Below, piece after piece: positions 31,404 to 38,643 of a stretch of DNA of 39,671 bases (position 1 is its first letter; each line of letters starts with the position of its first letter). Source of the DNA: CAZMCC01 sp964564695 (GTDB taxonomy: Bacteria > Planctomycetota > Phycisphaerae > Phycisphaerales > UBA1924); NCBI GenBank assembly GCA_964564695.1, contig CAZMCC010000026.1:1-39671 (forward strand), read 5' to 3'. A model generated the notes under the pieces. It worked only from the letters and a program-made list of their open reading frames with translations, was not told the origin of the DNA and did not search any database. Position numbers and translations under genes: made by a program.

Positions 31404-33184
31404 GGCTTGTCCGACTTGGGCTTGGCCTGGGGCTCGGTCGTGGGCGGCGTCGGCGCGTCGGTCTTGGGCGCGTCCTTGAGCTCGACCTCGACGTCCGCGT
31501 CCACGAGCCAGCGTTCGAGGTCCGGGCCGGTGATCTTGAGGCGGGCGACGAGCTTGCCGTCGGCGTCGAAGACGTCGAGATGCCCGTCCTCGATCTTGGA
31601 TTCATCGGGCCAGAGGTCGCGCCGGTCGCCGGTGGCCTCGGGCTGGCCGGCGGTGATGGCGTCGATCTTGCGGTCGACGCGGGTGAGCTCGCGCTCGATG
31701 CGGTCGCGGAGACGCTCGAGCTGCGTGAGCTCGATCTTGGCGATCTCGAACTCCTGCTTCACGCCGGGGTTGGGCGCTGCCCATTCGCTCTGCGGTCCCG
31801 CGGCGACCTTCGTGGTCATCGACTTCACCGCCGCGGCGAGCTGCTTGTCCTTGGCCTGCGTTTCGACCCACGTGGGGTCGGCCCAGTGGTCGATCGCCGG
31901 GTCGGCCGTGCCCTTGCGCAGGATGTCGTGGTCGCGCCGCGCGAGCAGGCGGTCGATCTCTTCGCGGGTGCTCATGGGGACGTAGAAGCCGTCGGTGGGA
32001 TCGACGCCCCACTCCGCGGAATCGTCGGTCCGCTGGATAAGGCGGCCCGACGGCAGGTAATAGCGGGCGCTTGTGAATTTGAGGGCCGCGCCCGGGGTCT
32101 GGCGCAGCGGCTGCACCGACTGCACGAGCCCCTTGCCGAAGCTGCGCGAGCCGACGACGACGGCACGCTTGTGGTCGGCGAGCGACCCTGCGAGGATCTC
32201 GCTGGCCGAGGCGCTCGCGCCGTTCACGAGCACGAGCACTGGGAAGTCCGGGAGCGTGCCGGCGGCCTTGGCGGCGTGCACGACCTCGTCGCCCTCGCGA
32301 CCGCGCACCGAGACGATCTTGCCGTCGGCAATGAACAGGTCGGCGATCTCGAGGGCGGCTTCGAGGAGGCCGCCCGGATCGCCGCGGAGGTCGATGATGA
32401 GCCCGCCGAGATCGCCCTTGGCGGCGCCCAGGCCCGCGAGCGTGTCGGCGAACTCGTCGGCCGCGGTGGGCGTGAACTGGCTGAGGCGGAGATACGCGAC
32501 GCGCTTGCCGGCCTCGGCGTTGGGATCGAGCAGGTACTGCCAGTCGCCGCCCTCGACGCGGTGCACGCCGCGGACGGCCTTGACGACAATGTGGTCGCGG
32601 ATGACGGTGAGGTCGAGGCGCTGGGGTTCTTTCTGGCCGTCGAGGGTGCGCTCGATGGTGAGCTTCACGGGCGTCTTGGGTTCGCCCATGAGCATGTCGA
32701 TGCACTCGTCGACGGTCTTGTTGAGCGTGGACTGGCCGTCGACCTCGACGACGCGGTCGCCGGCCTGGACGCCGGCGGCGTAGGCGGGGGAGTCCTCGAG
32801 CGGGGAGATGATCTTGAGGTAGCCGCCCTCGAGGTTGACCTCGGCGCCGATGCCCACGAACTGCCCGGTGAGGTCCTTGTTGAACGACTTGCTCTCGGCG
32901 GCGGGGATGTACTGCGTGTACGGGTCGTTGAAGACCTCGAGCATGCCGTCGATGGCGCCCTGCTGCATCTTGGCGGCGTCGGGGGCCTCGACGTACTCGC
33001 GCTTGAGGATGGAGCGGATCTCGACGAGCGGGTCGAAGAAGTTGTACTCGTTGACGACCGGCGGGGCGTTGCCCGCGCTGGCCACGGCGGCCGCGATCGC
33101 GGTGACGTTCGCCGGCAGGCGGGCGGCGAACACGCCGAGCAGGAAGACGAACAGAAGAATGAGGACGCTCTGACGGGTGCGCAT
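31400..33184 (-). CDS. Carboxy-terminal processing protease, S41 family
   Basis: The product has 594 residues. An N-terminal hydrophobic segment (VLILLFVFLLGVFAARLPA) exports or anchors it in the periplasm. The PDZ domain (about 105-195; GQFVGIGAEVNLEGGYLKII, AAGVQAGDRVVEVDGQS) is followed by the S41 serine protease domain (about 200-390) with LIIDLRGDPGGLLEAAL, the catalytic Ser in NGASASASEILAGSL and the Lys in GSRSFGKGLVQSVQPL. The last ~200 residues contain charged helices and a Pro/Thr/Lys tail not part of the core family. ATG 33184 has GGGAG 9 bases upstream. It is first in an operon with tsaD and the GGQ factor, each overlapping the next by 4 bases. Confidence 0.93.
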   Translation of the reverse strand: MRTRQSVLILLFVFLLGVFAARLPANVTAIAAAVASAGNAPPVVNEYNFFDPLVEIRSILKREYVEAPDAAKMQQGAIDGMLEVFNDPYTQYIPAAESKSFNKDLTGQFVGIGAEVNLEGGYLKIISPLEDSPAYAAGVQAGDRVVEVDGQSTLNKTVDECIDMLMGEPKTPVKLTIERTLDGQKEPQRLDLTVIRDHIVVKAVRGVHRVEGGDWQYLLDPNAEAGKRVAYLRLSQFTPTAADEFADTLAGLGAAKGDLGGLIIDLRGDPGGLLEAALEIADLFIADGKIVSVRGREGDEVVHAAKAAGTLPDFPVLVLVNGASASASEILAGSLADHKRAVVVGSRSFGKGLVQSVQPLRQTPGAALKFTSARYYLPSGRLIQRTDDSAEWGVDPTDGFYVPMSTREEIDRLLARRDHDILRKGTADPAIDHWADPTWVETQAKDKQLAAAVKSMTTKVAAGPQSEWAAPNPGVKQEFEIAKIELTQLERLRDRIERELTRVDRKIDAITAGQPEATGDRRDLWPDESKIEDGHLDVFDADGKLVARLKITGPDLERWLVDADVEVELKDAPKTDAPTPPTTEPQAKPKSDKP

Positions 33185-33295
33185 CGGGGTGCTCCCAAGG
33201 GCCTGATCACGGCAACATCAATGCTAGTAGATGCGGCGGCGCCGCGCGAAAGGACAGTGCGCGGGCAGCGGCACGACGTCGCCGGGACCGACGTC

Positions 33296-33862
33296 CTAAA
33301 TCTTGTCTCGGCCCGTGAACGCTCGGGTGTTGGCCGTGGCAAAGGCCCGCAACTTCTCGCGCTTCATCGCGAGGCGTGCGACTGCAGATCTCTCGGGACC
33401 CGTGAAGTCGCGCTTTATCCGATCGCGGCGAATGACATTCCGGCATCGACCCTGCGAATCGCCGGGGGTATACGACTCGACGTATGCCGGTTCCTTGTGC
33501 GTCATGTCTCTCAGGGTCCAGCCGGAGTACTGCTTATACGCATTCCACACGCTTCGAACCATGGCGCGCTCGTCAGCGGTCAGCGCGGCGGGTGGAGCTA
33601 TAGCCAAATCTGTTTGTATCGGGAGCGTTTCGCGGTTCTTGTACACCGCGTACACCTCAGGAACGACAGGGCCTTTTTCCCAAGCCTGAATCTGTTCGTG
33701 AAAGAACGGCCGTCCCCATTCCGCAATGGTCCAGCCTTGAACGTAATAGAGCAGCTTTTGAAGCTTTAGCGGCGTCAAGTAGTCGGGATCGTCTTCGCAC
33801 TCGTGGGCTGCCAGCCACACGAGGTACTCAGCCGTTTCCTTCGCGCTGGTGGTTGTTTCCAT
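33296..33862 (-). CDS. Panacea (DUF4065/SocA-like) antitoxin-domain protein
   Basis: The product has 188 residues. The Panacea/DUF4065 domain spans about residues 10-130: AEYLVWLAAHE, then LTPLKLQKLLYYVQGWTIAE, GRPFFHEQIQAWEKGPVVPE, VYAVYKN, and LRDMTHKEPAYV, all typical of the family. Panacea proteins are hyperpromiscuous antitoxins found beside many kinds of toxins. About 55 further residues at the C-terminus are rich in Arg and Lys (RCRNVIRRDRIKRDF, LAMKREKLRAFA). ATG 33862 has AGGGGTG upstream and a good promoter. Its neighbour across 83 bases, on the other strand, is a PemK/MazF-like protein. Confidence 0.88.
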   Translation of the reverse strand: METTTSAKETAEYLVWLAAHECEDDPDYLTPLKLQKLLYYVQGWTIAEWGRPFFHEQIQAWEKGPVVPEVYAVYKNRETLPIQTDLAIAPPAALTADERAMVRSVWNAYKQYSGWTLRDMTHKEPAYVESYTPGDSQGRCRNVIRRDRIKRDFTGPERSAVARLAMKREKLRAFATANTRAFTGRDKI

Positions 33863-33887
33863 GGCTCACCCCTGACCTTGCCCTAAC

Positions 33888-33916
33888 AGTTTATCATACG
33901 TGGCCCGACTTGTCAA
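33888..33916 (-). promoter_or_regulatory. Promoter of the Panacea gene
   Basis: On the minus strand TTGACA (33916-33911) and TAAACT (33893-33888) are 17 bases apart. The -35 hexamer is perfect. It overlaps the -35 of the opposite promoter. Confidence 0.6.
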
Positions 33917-33937
33917 CCGAAGAATGACCGCTAGTCT
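33910..33937 (+). promoter_or_regulatory. Promoter of the PemK/MazF-like gene
   Basis: On the plus strand TTGTCA (33910-33915) and TAGTCT (33932-33937) are 16 bases apart. TAGTCT ends 8 bases before the GTG at 33946. The -35 occupies the same bases (33911-33915) as the opposing -35 TTGACA. Confidence 0.5.
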
Positions 33938-33945
33938 GGCGGCCA

Positions 33946-34338
33946 GTGGCCGGCGCACCCATCAAAATCGGTGACATCTTTTGGGTGGATGATCTTCCGC
34001 CGCTCGATGGCTCAGTGAAGGGTCGACACCCCGTAATCGTCATCGACATGGACGACACTGACCCGGTGATGGTCGTTGTCGTGACGACCGACCGATCCGA
34101 TCCAGACCGTGTCGACGTTCTGAGCCAAGAGGAAGAGCCATCAGCTTGTACTGGCCTTCCTAAACGGTGCTGTGCACTGCCCAGGTGGACGGTGATGGTC
34201 GAGCGCAGACGCCTAGTCGAGGACGAGCGAGCAGGGCGCCTTCCCATGGTCACCCTGGAGCAACTCGCTGAAGCAGTTGACAGACTGTTGTCGGAGTGGC
34301 CCCCCAAGCAACGACCGCCAGCTCCGCCCGAAAGGTAA
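33946..34338 (+). CDS. PemK/MazF-like toxin-family protein
   Basis: The product has 130 residues. Residues ~5-110 resemble the PemK/MazF fold: IKIGDIFWVDDLPPLDGSVK, GRHPVIVIDMDD, VMVVVVTTDRSD, then TGLPKRCCALPRWTVMVERR and a C-terminal helix VTLEQLAEAVDRLLSEW. The family endoribonucleases cut mRNA at short sites. The usual GSEQ-R-P core is GSVKGRHP here, and the family's Ser/Thr after the GLPK segment is replaced by Cys-Cys, so activity is uncertain. GTG 33946 lacks a Shine-Dalgarno and follows a -10 box closely. Divergent from the Panacea gene; together they could be a toxin-antitoxin unit. Confidence 0.68.
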   Translation: MAGAPIKIGDIFWVDDLPPLDGSVKGRHPVIVIDMDDTDPVMVVVVTTDRSDPDRVDVLSQEEEPSACTGLPKRCCALPRWTVMVERRRLVEDERAGRLPMVTLEQLAEAVDRLLSEWPPKQRPPAPPER

Positions 34339-34417
34339 CTACCCAGGGCGTAAGCGGGCGATAACATTGGCTTCGCACAGGTGAAACAACGCGGGGCGGA
34401 CGCCCCGGGAGACGCAG

Positions 34418-35875
34418 ATGCTCAGCTCGCTCGACGTGGGGATTTCGCGGATGTTCGGATCGCCGGCCCGGCTGTGCCGCACCTTGGTGGTCGCGGGTGC
34501 ACTGGGGACGAGCGCCGGCGCCGCGCTGGCCCAGCAGCAGATCCAGCCGGTGGAGCCGTACTGGGCGGTGGTGACGGCGGACAACTCGCCGCTGAAGTGC
34601 CGCGACGGCTCGCCCTACTACGCGGTAGCGATGCTGAACACCGGCGCGGTGGTGCGGGTCGACGGCGCGAGCTCGTGGTGGGTGCGGTGCGAGTACCCGC
34701 GCGGGACCAAGGCGTTCGTGAAGGCCGAGGAGGGCGTCGCGACGCCGGACGCCAAGCAAGTGTCGCTGAACACGGCGTCGCGTCTGATGGCCGCGAACGT
34801 GAGCGGCGGCGAGCGCGGTAACTGGTGGCAGCTGCTCGACACCGAGGTGCCGGCCGGGACGAAGTTTGAAGTGAGCCAGGCGCTCAAGACGCCGGACGGC
34901 AAGGTGTACGGCTATCTCGTGACCGCGCCGGCCCAGGCCCGCGGCTTCCTGCGCTCCGAGCAGGTGCGCAAGGCCACGCAGGCGGAGATCGACGCGCACG
35001 TGAAGTCGCTGGGCGGGACGGCCCCGCCGATCACGCCCGTCGACAAGCCCAAGACAACGACCCCCCCCACGACCCCGACCACGACTCCTCCGGCCCCGGG
35101 GACCACCCCGCCGGCGAACGCGACGACGCCGTCGGCGCCCGAGCAGGGCGCGGCCCCGACCGATCCGCCGCCGGCGCCGGTCGAGCCCGCGAAGCCGCGC
35201 GAGCAGACGCCACTCGAAAGGCGCTGGGCCGAGGCCGACGCGCTGCGGGCGGTGTTCGACCGCGTGCAGGCGCAGCCGATCGCCGATGCGGAGTTCGGGC
35301 CGGCGGTGGCGCAGTTCCAGAAGGTGATGGGCGAGCTCGATGCGTCGCCCGAGCAGGCACGGATCCGTGAGTTCCTCCAGCAGCGCCTGTCGATCCTGCA
35401 GATGCGCGAGGAACTGCAGAAGTCGCTCCGCGACGCCAAGACCCGCAACGCGCAGTTCACCGAGGGCGAGAAGAGGCTCATCGCCGAGATCGGCACGATC
35501 CAGGCGCAGCGGCGCTACGCGGCCGTGGGTCGCCTGATCGCGAGCACGGTCTACGACGGCGTGGCCCTGCCGAAGATGTACCGCGTGGTGTCGCTCGACG
35601 GGTTCGGGCGCTCCATCGGCTACGTGGCCCCGACCGCGGACTTCGAGGTGGAGAGCCGCCTCGGGCTGGTCGTCGGGATCGTCGGCGAGGCCCGCTTCGA
35701 CGAGGCGCTGCGGCTCAACATCATCAAGCCCGAACGGATCGACGCGCTCACGGTGACCACGGGCGGGTCGGTCGTGGTGCCGACCCAGCCGACGCCTGAG
35801 GCGCCCAGGCCGGCCCCGACGGCCCCGGCCCCCGCGCCGACGACGCCCGCGCCAGCGGGTGGTCAGCCGCGATAA
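34418..35875 (+). CDS. Secreted protein with SH3-like domains and Pro/Thr linker
   Basis: The product has 485 residues. A signal peptide (TLVVAGALGTSAGAALAQQQ) targets it out of the cytoplasm. Residues ~45-185 look like two bacterial SH3-like repeats (VVTADNSPLKCRDGSPYYAV, GAVVRVDGASSWWVRCEYPR, VPAGTKFEVSQALKTPDGKV). A long Pro/Thr/Ala linker (~205-270) follows, then a helical charged region (~275-370) and a final beta-rich part with VYDGVALPKMYRVVSLDGF and VVGIVGEARFD, which may be another SH3-like or LysM-like fold. It ends in a second Pro/Ala tail. SH3-like domains often bind cell-wall glycans or peptides. ATG 34418 has GGGAG 7 bases upstream. The exact function is unknown. Confidence 0.82.
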   Translation: MLSSLDVGISRMFGSPARLCRTLVVAGALGTSAGAALAQQQIQPVEPYWAVVTADNSPLKCRDGSPYYAVAMLNTGAVVRVDGASSWWVRCEYPRGTKAFVKAEEGVATPDAKQVSLNTASRLMAANVSGGERGNWWQLLDTEVPAGTKFEVSQALKTPDGKVYGYLVTAPAQARGFLRSEQVRKATQAEIDAHVKSLGGTAPPITPVDKPKTTTPPTTPTTTPPAPGTTPPANATTPSAPEQGAAPTDPPPAPVEPAKPREQTPLERRWAEADALRAVFDRVQAQPIADAEFGPAVAQFQKVMGELDASPEQARIREFLQQRLSILQMREELQKSLRDAKTRNAQFTEGEKRLIAEIGTIQAQRRYAAVGRLIASTVYDGVALPKMYRVVSLDGFGRSIGYVAPTADFEVESRLGLVVGIVGEARFDEALRLNIIKPERIDALTVTTGGSVVVPTQPTPEAPRPAPTAPAPAPTTPAPAGGQPR

Positions 35876-36044
35876 GAGGAGGAACGCGGAGGACGCGGAG
35901 AGCGCGGAGGAACGCGGAGAAAGTCCAAAGACGGATCAGGAATTGGATTTGAGGCCGGGCGAATGCGTCCTGTCTCAAATCCAATTCTTGTTTTTCTCCC
36001 GCTCCTCTCCGCGTTCCTCTGCGCTCTCCGCGTCCTCCGCGTTC
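35876..36044. repeat. Long palindromic element at a tail-to-tail junction (copy 2)
   Basis: Outer arms 35882-35920 and 36006-36044 match at 38 of 39 bases (GAACGCGGAGGACGCGGAG and so on). An inner perfect 14-bp stem pairs GAATTGGATTTGAG (35940-35953) with CTCAAATCCAATTC (35974-35987). The right arm reaches the stop codon of the minus-strand DUF885 gene. The family resemblance to 20381-20580 covers both the GGAGGACRCGGAG arms and the ATTGGAYTTGA core. Confidence 0.88.
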
Positions 36045-37959
36045 ATTTCTTCGAGTCCACCCATCGCTTCATCCGCGCCTCGAGCACCGGGATCGGCAGC
36101 GCCCCAGCGCCCAGCAGCTCGTCGTGGAAGGCACGCAGGTCGAACTTCGCCCCCAGCGTCGCCTCGGCGTCGGTGCGCATGCGCCGGATCGCGAGTTCGC
36201 CGAGCTTGTACGCCGTGGCCTGGCCGGGCCAGGCGATGTAGCGGTCGACCTCGCGCTCGATGTTGAGGGTCGAGAGGGCGGTGTTCGCGAGCATGAAGTC
36301 GATGGACTGCTGGCGCGACCAGCCACGAGCGTGCACGCCGGTGTCGACGACAAGGCGTGTGGCCCGCCACATCTCGTACGTCAGTCGCCCGAAGTTGTCG
36401 TACGGGTCGGCGTACATCCCCGAGCCGCGCCCGGTCTGCGCGTCGTCGGGGAGCGGAGCGGGGCCGCCGACCTCCATGCCGAGGCGCTCGGAGTAGAGGG
36501 CCCAGCCCTCGACGAACGCCGTGTACCCCAGCATCGTGCGAAACGGGTGCAGCGTGGGGTCGTCGGCGCTCAGCTCTTCGGCGAGCATGATCTGCAGATG
36601 GTGCCCCGGCACGGCCTCGTGCAGCGTCAGGGCCGTCATCTCGTAGCGCGGGCGCTGGTCGAGGCGGTACGTGTTCGCCATGAACGTGCCCGAGAGGCCG
36701 CCCTTGAGCGACCCCTGGTAGTAGTACGCGGTGGGGCTGACCTTCGCGGCGGCGGGGGTCATCTCGCGCACGCCGTAGGGCGTGCGGGGCAGGCGCCCGA
36801 AGAGATGCGGCAGCTCGGCGTCGATGCGCTTGGCGATGTCGCGGTAGCCGCGGAGGAGGTCTTCGCTGTCGGTGAAGTAGAAGCGCGGGTCGGTGCGGAG
36901 GTAGTTGAGGAAGGACTTGAACAGCTCGTCGCCGCTGAGCGAGTCCTTCTGGGGGAAGTCGGTCGTGGCGATGACGCGCATCATCTCGGCCTTGATGCGG
37001 GCGACCTCCTTGAGGCCGGTTTCGTGGATCTCCTGCGAGTTCAGGCGGAGGGTGGTGTGGTGGTAGAGCTGCAGGTCGTAGTACGGGCGCCCGTCGACGC
37101 CTTCGCTGGCGCCGAGCGATTCACGGGCCGCGGGGACGTACTCGCGCTCGAGGAAGTCGGCGAGGCGGGCGAAGGCGGGGGTGATGCCCTTGGCGATGGC
37201 GTCCGCGGCTCGCAGGCCCGCGGCCGGTGCGGGGGCGCTCGGCCCCTGTGTCGGCGCATCGCGGAAGGGCTGGTAGAACGGGCTCGTGGTCGGGCTCGTG
37301 ACGGAGTTCGGGGTCGCCAGCGCCCGGGTCTGCTCGACGACGCCGTTGAGAACCACCTTGGGGGGCACGCGCCCCGCGGCCAGGCCGGCCCGCATCTGCG
37401 CGATCTGCTGGTCGATCTGCGTGGGGATGGCCTCGAGGCGGGCCGCGTAGTCGTCGTAGTCGGTGCCGGTCGAGAGCGGCACGCGGGTGCCCATCTGGGG
37501 GAGCCAGATCTGCGGGCCGCTGCGGGCGTCCAGGGGCGTCTGCTCGGGGAAGTACTTGCCCTCCTCCAGGCCGAGCTCAAGCTCGTAGCGGAGCAGGTCG
37601 GCGTCGAGCCGGTCGGCCTCGGCCATGTTGCTGATGCGGTCGGCGTCGAACGGGGCCAGGCGGGCGAGGCGGTCGGCCATCTCGGCCCGACGCCGGGCGT
37701 ACGCCGCGGGGCTCTCATCGCGGAGCAGCCGGTTGTAACGCCGGTCTCCCAGGCGGCTGGCGCCCAAGGGGTCCTGTGCGAGGAGCCAGGCGTAGTGCTC
37801 ATCGAGAATGGCCCGCAGGGCGGGGGAGCGCTGCGGGGCGGTCGAGATGACGGCGGGAGTGGTGGCGGGCGGCGGCGAAGCCGGGGGGGTGGCCTGGCCG
37901 CGGGCGCTGAGAACAAGACAGGAGCCGAGCAGCGCCCCAAAAACGCGGGAATTCACCAT
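36043..37959 (-). CDS. DUF885 family metallopeptidase-like protein
   Basis: The product has 638 residues. It starts with a signal peptide (VFGALLGSCLVLSARGQA) and a Pro/Ala/Thr stretch, so it is probably periplasmic. The rest is the DUF885 domain: ALRAILDEHYAWLLAQDPL, LDARSGPQIWLPQMGTRVPL, then the zinc-binding HEAVPGHHLQIMLAEEL (HExxxGHH form) near residue 450, FVEGWALYSERLGMEVGG containing the third ligand Glu, and RLTYEMWRATRLVVDTGVHA. The family is related to M32/M3-like zinc peptidases, though the reaction is not established for most members. ATG 37959 has a TAGCCT box 6 bases upstream and no Shine-Dalgarno. Confidence 0.9.
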   Translation of the reverse strand: MVNSRVFGALLGSCLVLSARGQATPPASPPPATTPAVISTAPQRSPALRAILDEHYAWLLAQDPLGASRLGDRRYNRLLRDESPAAYARRRAEMADRLARLAPFDADRISNMAEADRLDADLLRYELELGLEEGKYFPEQTPLDARSGPQIWLPQMGTRVPLSTGTDYDDYAARLEAIPTQIDQQIAQMRAGLAAGRVPPKVVLNGVVEQTRALATPNSVTSPTTSPFYQPFRDAPTQGPSAPAPAAGLRAADAIAKGITPAFARLADFLEREYVPAARESLGASEGVDGRPYYDLQLYHHTTLRLNSQEIHETGLKEVARIKAEMMRVIATTDFPQKDSLSGDELFKSFLNYLRTDPRFYFTDSEDLLRGYRDIAKRIDAELPHLFGRLPRTPYGVREMTPAAAKVSPTAYYYQGSLKGGLSGTFMANTYRLDQRPRYEMTALTLHEAVPGHHLQIMLAEELSADDPTLHPFRTMLGYTAFVEGWALYSERLGMEVGGPAPLPDDAQTGRGSGMYADPYDNFGRLTYEMWRATRLVVDTGVHARGWSRQQSIDFMLANTALSTLNIEREVDRYIAWPGQATAYKLGELAIRRMRTDAEATLGAKFDLRAFHDELLGAGALPIPVLEARMKRWVDSKK

Positions 37960-37965
37960 GCCCGT

Positions 37966-37971
37966 AGGCTA
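37966..37971 (-). promoter_or_regulatory. -10 box of the DUF885 gene, leaderless
   Basis: TAGCCT on the minus strand ends exactly 6 bases before the ATG at 37959. No Shine-Dalgarno is present and the -35 is unclear. Confidence 0.35.
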
Positions 37972-38018
37972 CACGCCCTCAGGAACGGGACCCGACACCG
38001 CCTGTTTTGGGCCGACTC

Positions 38019-38046
38019 TTGCCCCTCGGCGTGCCTCGGCTAGCAT
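38019..38046 (+). promoter_or_regulatory. Possible promoter of tRNA-Gln
   Basis: TTGCCC (38019-38024) and TAGCAT (38041-38046) are 16 bases apart, about 46 bases upstream of the tRNA. Confidence 0.4.
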
Positions 38047-38091
38047 TGTCCCACGAGCGATGGGCACAGACCCGCCCCGCTTCCAATCGCC

Positions 38092-38162
38092 TGGGGATTG
38101 GTGTAACGGTAGCACGAGTGACTCTGACTCACTTAGTCTAGGTTCGAATCCTAGATCCCCAA
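38092..38162 (+). tRNA. tRNA-Gln (anticodon CTG)
   Basis: The gene folds as a standard cloverleaf of 71 bases: acceptor TGGGGAT/ATCCCCA, a D arm with stem GTG/CAC, anticodon stem AGTGA/TCACT with loop CTCTGAC (anticodon CTG, reading CAG), and T arm CTAGG-TTCGAAT-CCTAG. The weak T1-A72 pair is typical of tRNA-Gln. Discriminator is A at 38162. The 3' CCA is not encoded (the DNA continues TTTCC). Confidence 0.95.
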
Positions 38163-38217
38163 TTTCCGCTGATTTTCAAGCGTTTGTACGAGCACGGGGC
38201 CCTTTGGCCCGTGCCGG

Positions 38218-38415
38218 TCAGGGCACGGACTGGCCGGGCGTCGCGCGCCCGATGCCGTTGTCGGCCGGGCTAATGCGGGGGACCGCCTGCGCCGGGACCG
38301 CCGCGCGTCCGGGGACCGGGGCGCCAAGACGACGTGCCCGCACGTCGTCGATGGACCGGTCGAGCTTCGCGAGGATGTTCTTGACCTGGTCGAATGCGTG
38401 CTTGCTGGTCGCCAT
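38218..38415 (-). CDS. Small protein of unknown function
   Basis: The product has 65 residues. A charged amphipathic helix of about 28 residues (KHAFDQVKNILAKLDRSIDD) is followed by a Pro/Ala-rich, likely disordered end. A GGGAG ribosome-binding site lies 9 bases before the ATG at 38415, which makes it more credible than the overlapping frames. I do not recognise the family. A hairpin (38441-38465) lies just upstream in its leader. Confidence 0.55.
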   Translation of the reverse strand: MATSKHAFDQVKNILAKLDRSIDDVRARRLGAPVPGRAAVPAQAVPRISPADNGIGRATPGQSVP

Positions 38416-38440
38416 GAACGGATCTCCCTACTCCGTGGGT

Positions 38441-38465
38441 CCAACGCGGGTGAGGCCCGCGTTGG
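38441..38465. terminator. Hairpin between two minus-strand genes
   Basis: A perfect 10-bp stem CCAACGCGGG/CCCGCGTTGG with loop TGAGG lies here, without a T-run. A second palindrome TGCGGGAT/ATCCCGCA (38607-38628) lies closer to the end of the gene at 38644. Either could end that transcript or form part of the leader of the 38415 gene. Confidence 0.4.
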
Positions 38466-38643
38466 CCGTGGGGCACTTCCATTGCCTCACGGGGACTCGA
38501 CCGCCAACGGCTGGCAGGGTCCGCGACTGACTATCGGCGGCGCAATCGCCGCGCTTGTCTGCGTCAAGCGAAGCGAGTGAGAACCGGGGCTCGGGGATAG
38601 GGGCTGTGCGGGATGGTCTGATCCCGCATCCGCTTGCGGCGTG

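Noticed and set aside
31580..33769. Plus-strand open frame of 729 codons opposite the S41 protease and part of the Panacea gene
   Set aside because: It is antisense to two genes with clear families and has a low-complexity Val/Gly/Asp/Leu composition.
35055..35200. C-rich repeat stretch as a separate element
   Set aside because: It encodes the Pro/Thr linker of the SH3-like protein in frame.
36124..38043. Plus-strand open frame of 639 codons opposite the DUF885 gene
   Set aside because: It is an antisense shadow; no recognisable motif, and the DUF885 zinc motif lies on the other strand.
38151..38482. Other minus-strand frames overlapping the small gene at 38218-38415
   Set aside because: Only the 38415 start has a good ribosome-binding site; the others run into the tRNA end or lack any support.
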